Below, one piece after another: positions 61,919-64,000 of a stretch of DNA of 64,000 bases. The notes under the pieces are model-generated. The model worked only from the letters and a program-made list of their open reading frames with translations. It was not told the DNA's origin and did no database searches. The DNA lies in the NCBI RefSeq assembly GCF_045062605.1, contig NZ_JBJGDW010000013.1:13757-77756 (forward strand), written 5' to 3'. A program made the position numbers and the translations under genes. This DNA is from Deinococcus sp045062605. GTDB taxonomy: Bacteria > Deinococcota > Deinococci > Deinococcales > Deinococcaceae. Position 1 is the first letter of the stretch. Each line of letters begins with the position of its first letter.

Positions 61919-62029
61919 ATGCGCGAGTTCCTGAACGACTGGTGGCGGCTTCTCAAACTGATCGTCGCCTCGCTGGCTATTCCGGTGATCCTGTGGATCC
62001 TACTGGTGTGGACCGGCGTCCTGAAATAA
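61919..62029 (+). CDS. 36-residue single-span membrane peptide
   Basis: It reads MREFLNDWWRLLKLIVASLA and continues IPVILWILLVWTGVLK, so it has one Trp-flanked membrane helix with a short amphipathic start. It has its own leaderless -10 box with the spacing seen for known genes in this window. It is unrecognised, and the promoter plus the clean membrane-helix design support it as real. Confidence 0.6.
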   Translation: MREFLNDWWRLLKLIVASLAIPVILWILLVWTGVLK

Positions 62030-62120
62030 AATAGACGAGCAGTCACGATGAAGCCAACGCTTCTCAGAGCAGCCGTTATAAAGAGGCGCATGAGGCGGAG
62101 CAGCTTCAGCCTCGTGTTTT

Positions 62121-62256
62121 ACACGGACTCCGATTAGAGGGTGTTGAAAACACCCGTAATCCGAGCGGAGCGAGCAGGAGAAAAACGGGTTCCGGGCGTG
62201 GAGTGGAGGGATCGGCGCTGTCCCGATTTCTGCCGCGTCACAAACGGAATCCGTAT
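62121..62256 (-). repeat. Structured MITE-like repeat, copy 6
   Basis: 136 bp, inverted relative to copy 1. Stem GGGTGTT/AACACCC (third sequence version of the same hairpin). It abuts TAG/TTAG rather than a gene stop. It lies between two small reading frames. Confidence 0.9.
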
Positions 62257-62261
62257 TAGAG

Positions 62262-62393
62262 GTGCTAGAGGGGCGGCTGAACTGCGCTGAGGCCGCGCAG
62301 CAGCCGGGCATCTGGATCTCAAAAATGCACGACGACATCGCCCGCCATCAGGACGAAGACGAGGACTGGCTCGACGAAGAGGACGGGGATTGA
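62262..62393 (+). CDS. Candidate 43-residue acidic protein
   Basis: From GTG 62262 the frame reads VLEGRLNCAEAAQQPGIWIS, then KMHDDIARHQDEDEDWLDEE and ends DGD. ATG 62325 gives only the acidic 22 residues. It begins 5 bases after repeat copy 6. It may be a genuine small acidic protein or the tail of a gene broken by the repeat. No -10 box or Shine-Dalgarno supports it. Confidence 0.3.
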   Translation: MLEGRLNCAEAAQQPGIWISKMHDDIARHQDEDEDWLDEEDGD

Positions 62394-62493
62394 GAGCCAG
62401 GCCGCTCAATGAACCTCTTTCACTCGGTCCACTCACCACCATGAATAAAGTGCTGGAAGCGCTCCCAGACGCTGGGAGGGAGAGCGGGCGTGT

Positions 62494-62499
62494 TAGCGT
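62494..62499 (+). promoter_or_regulatory. Leaderless -10 box of glpX
   Basis: TAGCGT, 6 bases before the ATG at 62506. Confidence 0.5.
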
Positions 62500-62505
62500 C
62501 CTCTT

Positions 62506-63600
<1,095 letters not shown>

Positions 63601-64000
63601 AGCTGAGTGCTGAACGTAAGTCTCCCATGTCTGCTTTGACTGCAAACATCGATAGATTGTTCTCGCGTTCGGGCCGCGCTGGAAGGGCGTTTGCGTTTCC
63701 CCCCTTCTAGCGCAGCTCTACGAGTCCCAGCCTCTCACGGTGCGAGCTACACCAGTCCCCCATCAGGAGGGACTTGCAAGGCTGCGGAGCAGGGGAGCAA
63801 AAACGCCAGGGTCATCGGCCTCGTCGCGCTTATGAGAGAGACATGTGCATCACCCAGTGGTCTGAGAAAGGTGTTGGGGGCCAACGCAGGAGCGCTCTGC
63901 TGCGTTCGATCTGAACCGTTCATAACCAGTTGTGCGGGTCGGTGGTGCCGAGGGGAATCATGCGCTGGGAGCGCATTCTGTGGGTATGCAGACCACACTC
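63601..64000. other. Gene-poor end with repeat-like sequence
   Basis: 400 bp without a supportable gene. The stretch 63701-63780 resembles the repeat block at 40300-40365 (shared CGCAGCTCT-CGAGTCC) and contains a hairpin AGTCCC/GGGACT (63754-63774). The remainder has no recognised signal. Confidence 0.5.

Noticed and set aside
63747..63998. 83-codon minus-strand frame at the window end
   Set aside because: No domain, promoter or ribosome site; composition looks like non-coding sequence.

Overview
The window is chromosomal DNA of high G+C content from a Deinococcus species (phylum Deinococcota). The call rests on RecF, which closely matches the D. radiodurans protein as I remember it; on recN, recO and topA being of the same type; on a HAIR operator in front of clpB; on many genes whose -10 box lies only 6-8 bases before the start codon (leaderless mRNA, known to be common in Deinococcus); and on a family of short structured intergenic repeats. 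No rRNA, tRNA, CRISPR array, prophage or complete insertion sequence was recognised.

Layout. 1-470: 3' part cut off, a zinc metallopeptidase. 663-5790: a ferric-iron ABC transporter (fbpA, fbpB, fbpC) with a small membrane protein gene inside it and a frameshifted paralogue of that gene upstream. 5838-10123: ddl, then a coupled operon (57-residue membrane protein, MBL hydrolase, purD) and a membrane protein/RNHCP pair. 10290-12940: clpB under a HAIR/HspR-type operator. 13041-16980: small HTH regulator, pyrE, proC, prmA-rsmE. 17028-23161: two-GAF histidine kinase, recO, an FBP-like zinc protein, a VOC protein, a MOSC protein and a phospholipase D-like enzyme. 23165-27744: guaA-Uma2, FAD protein-trmB, SRPBCC protein. 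27811-31535: topA-cupin-GNAT operon. 31801-36489: DUF218 protein, a 43-residue membrane peptide with a near-perfect Shine-Dalgarno, murJ, pgm and a hypothetical gene. 36646-40183: two related lipoproteins and a HelD-like helicase. 40475-44387: racemase/GNAT pair, DUF3293 pair, truD and a secreted protein. 44594-48575: membrane protein, moaB, dciA and recF. 48854-53905: DoxX, a PrcB-like lipoprotein, recN and a LEA-like amphipathic protein. 54349-63600: pckA, the maltose transporter malEFG, an MFS exporter and glpX.

Functional themes are DNA repair and replication (recF, recO, recN, dciA, topA), protein quality control (clpB), envelope and peptidoglycan (ddl, murJ, possibly an ornithine racemase), gluconeogenesis and sugar handling (pckA, glpX, pgm, malEFG), nucleotide synthesis (purD, pyrE, guaA) and iron uptake.

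The most unusual feature is a family of six copies of a roughly 136-bp, MITE-like element with 12-bp terminal inverted repeats. It contains two hairpins whose stems differ between copies but stay paired. In four of six copies the A of a neighbouring gene's TGA stop codon is the first base of the element. The second most interesting locus is the small membrane peptide at 32526-32657, which has a tiny upstream reading frame, a strong hairpin that also works as a terminator for the opposite strand, and an 11-base match to the anti-Shine-Dalgarno.
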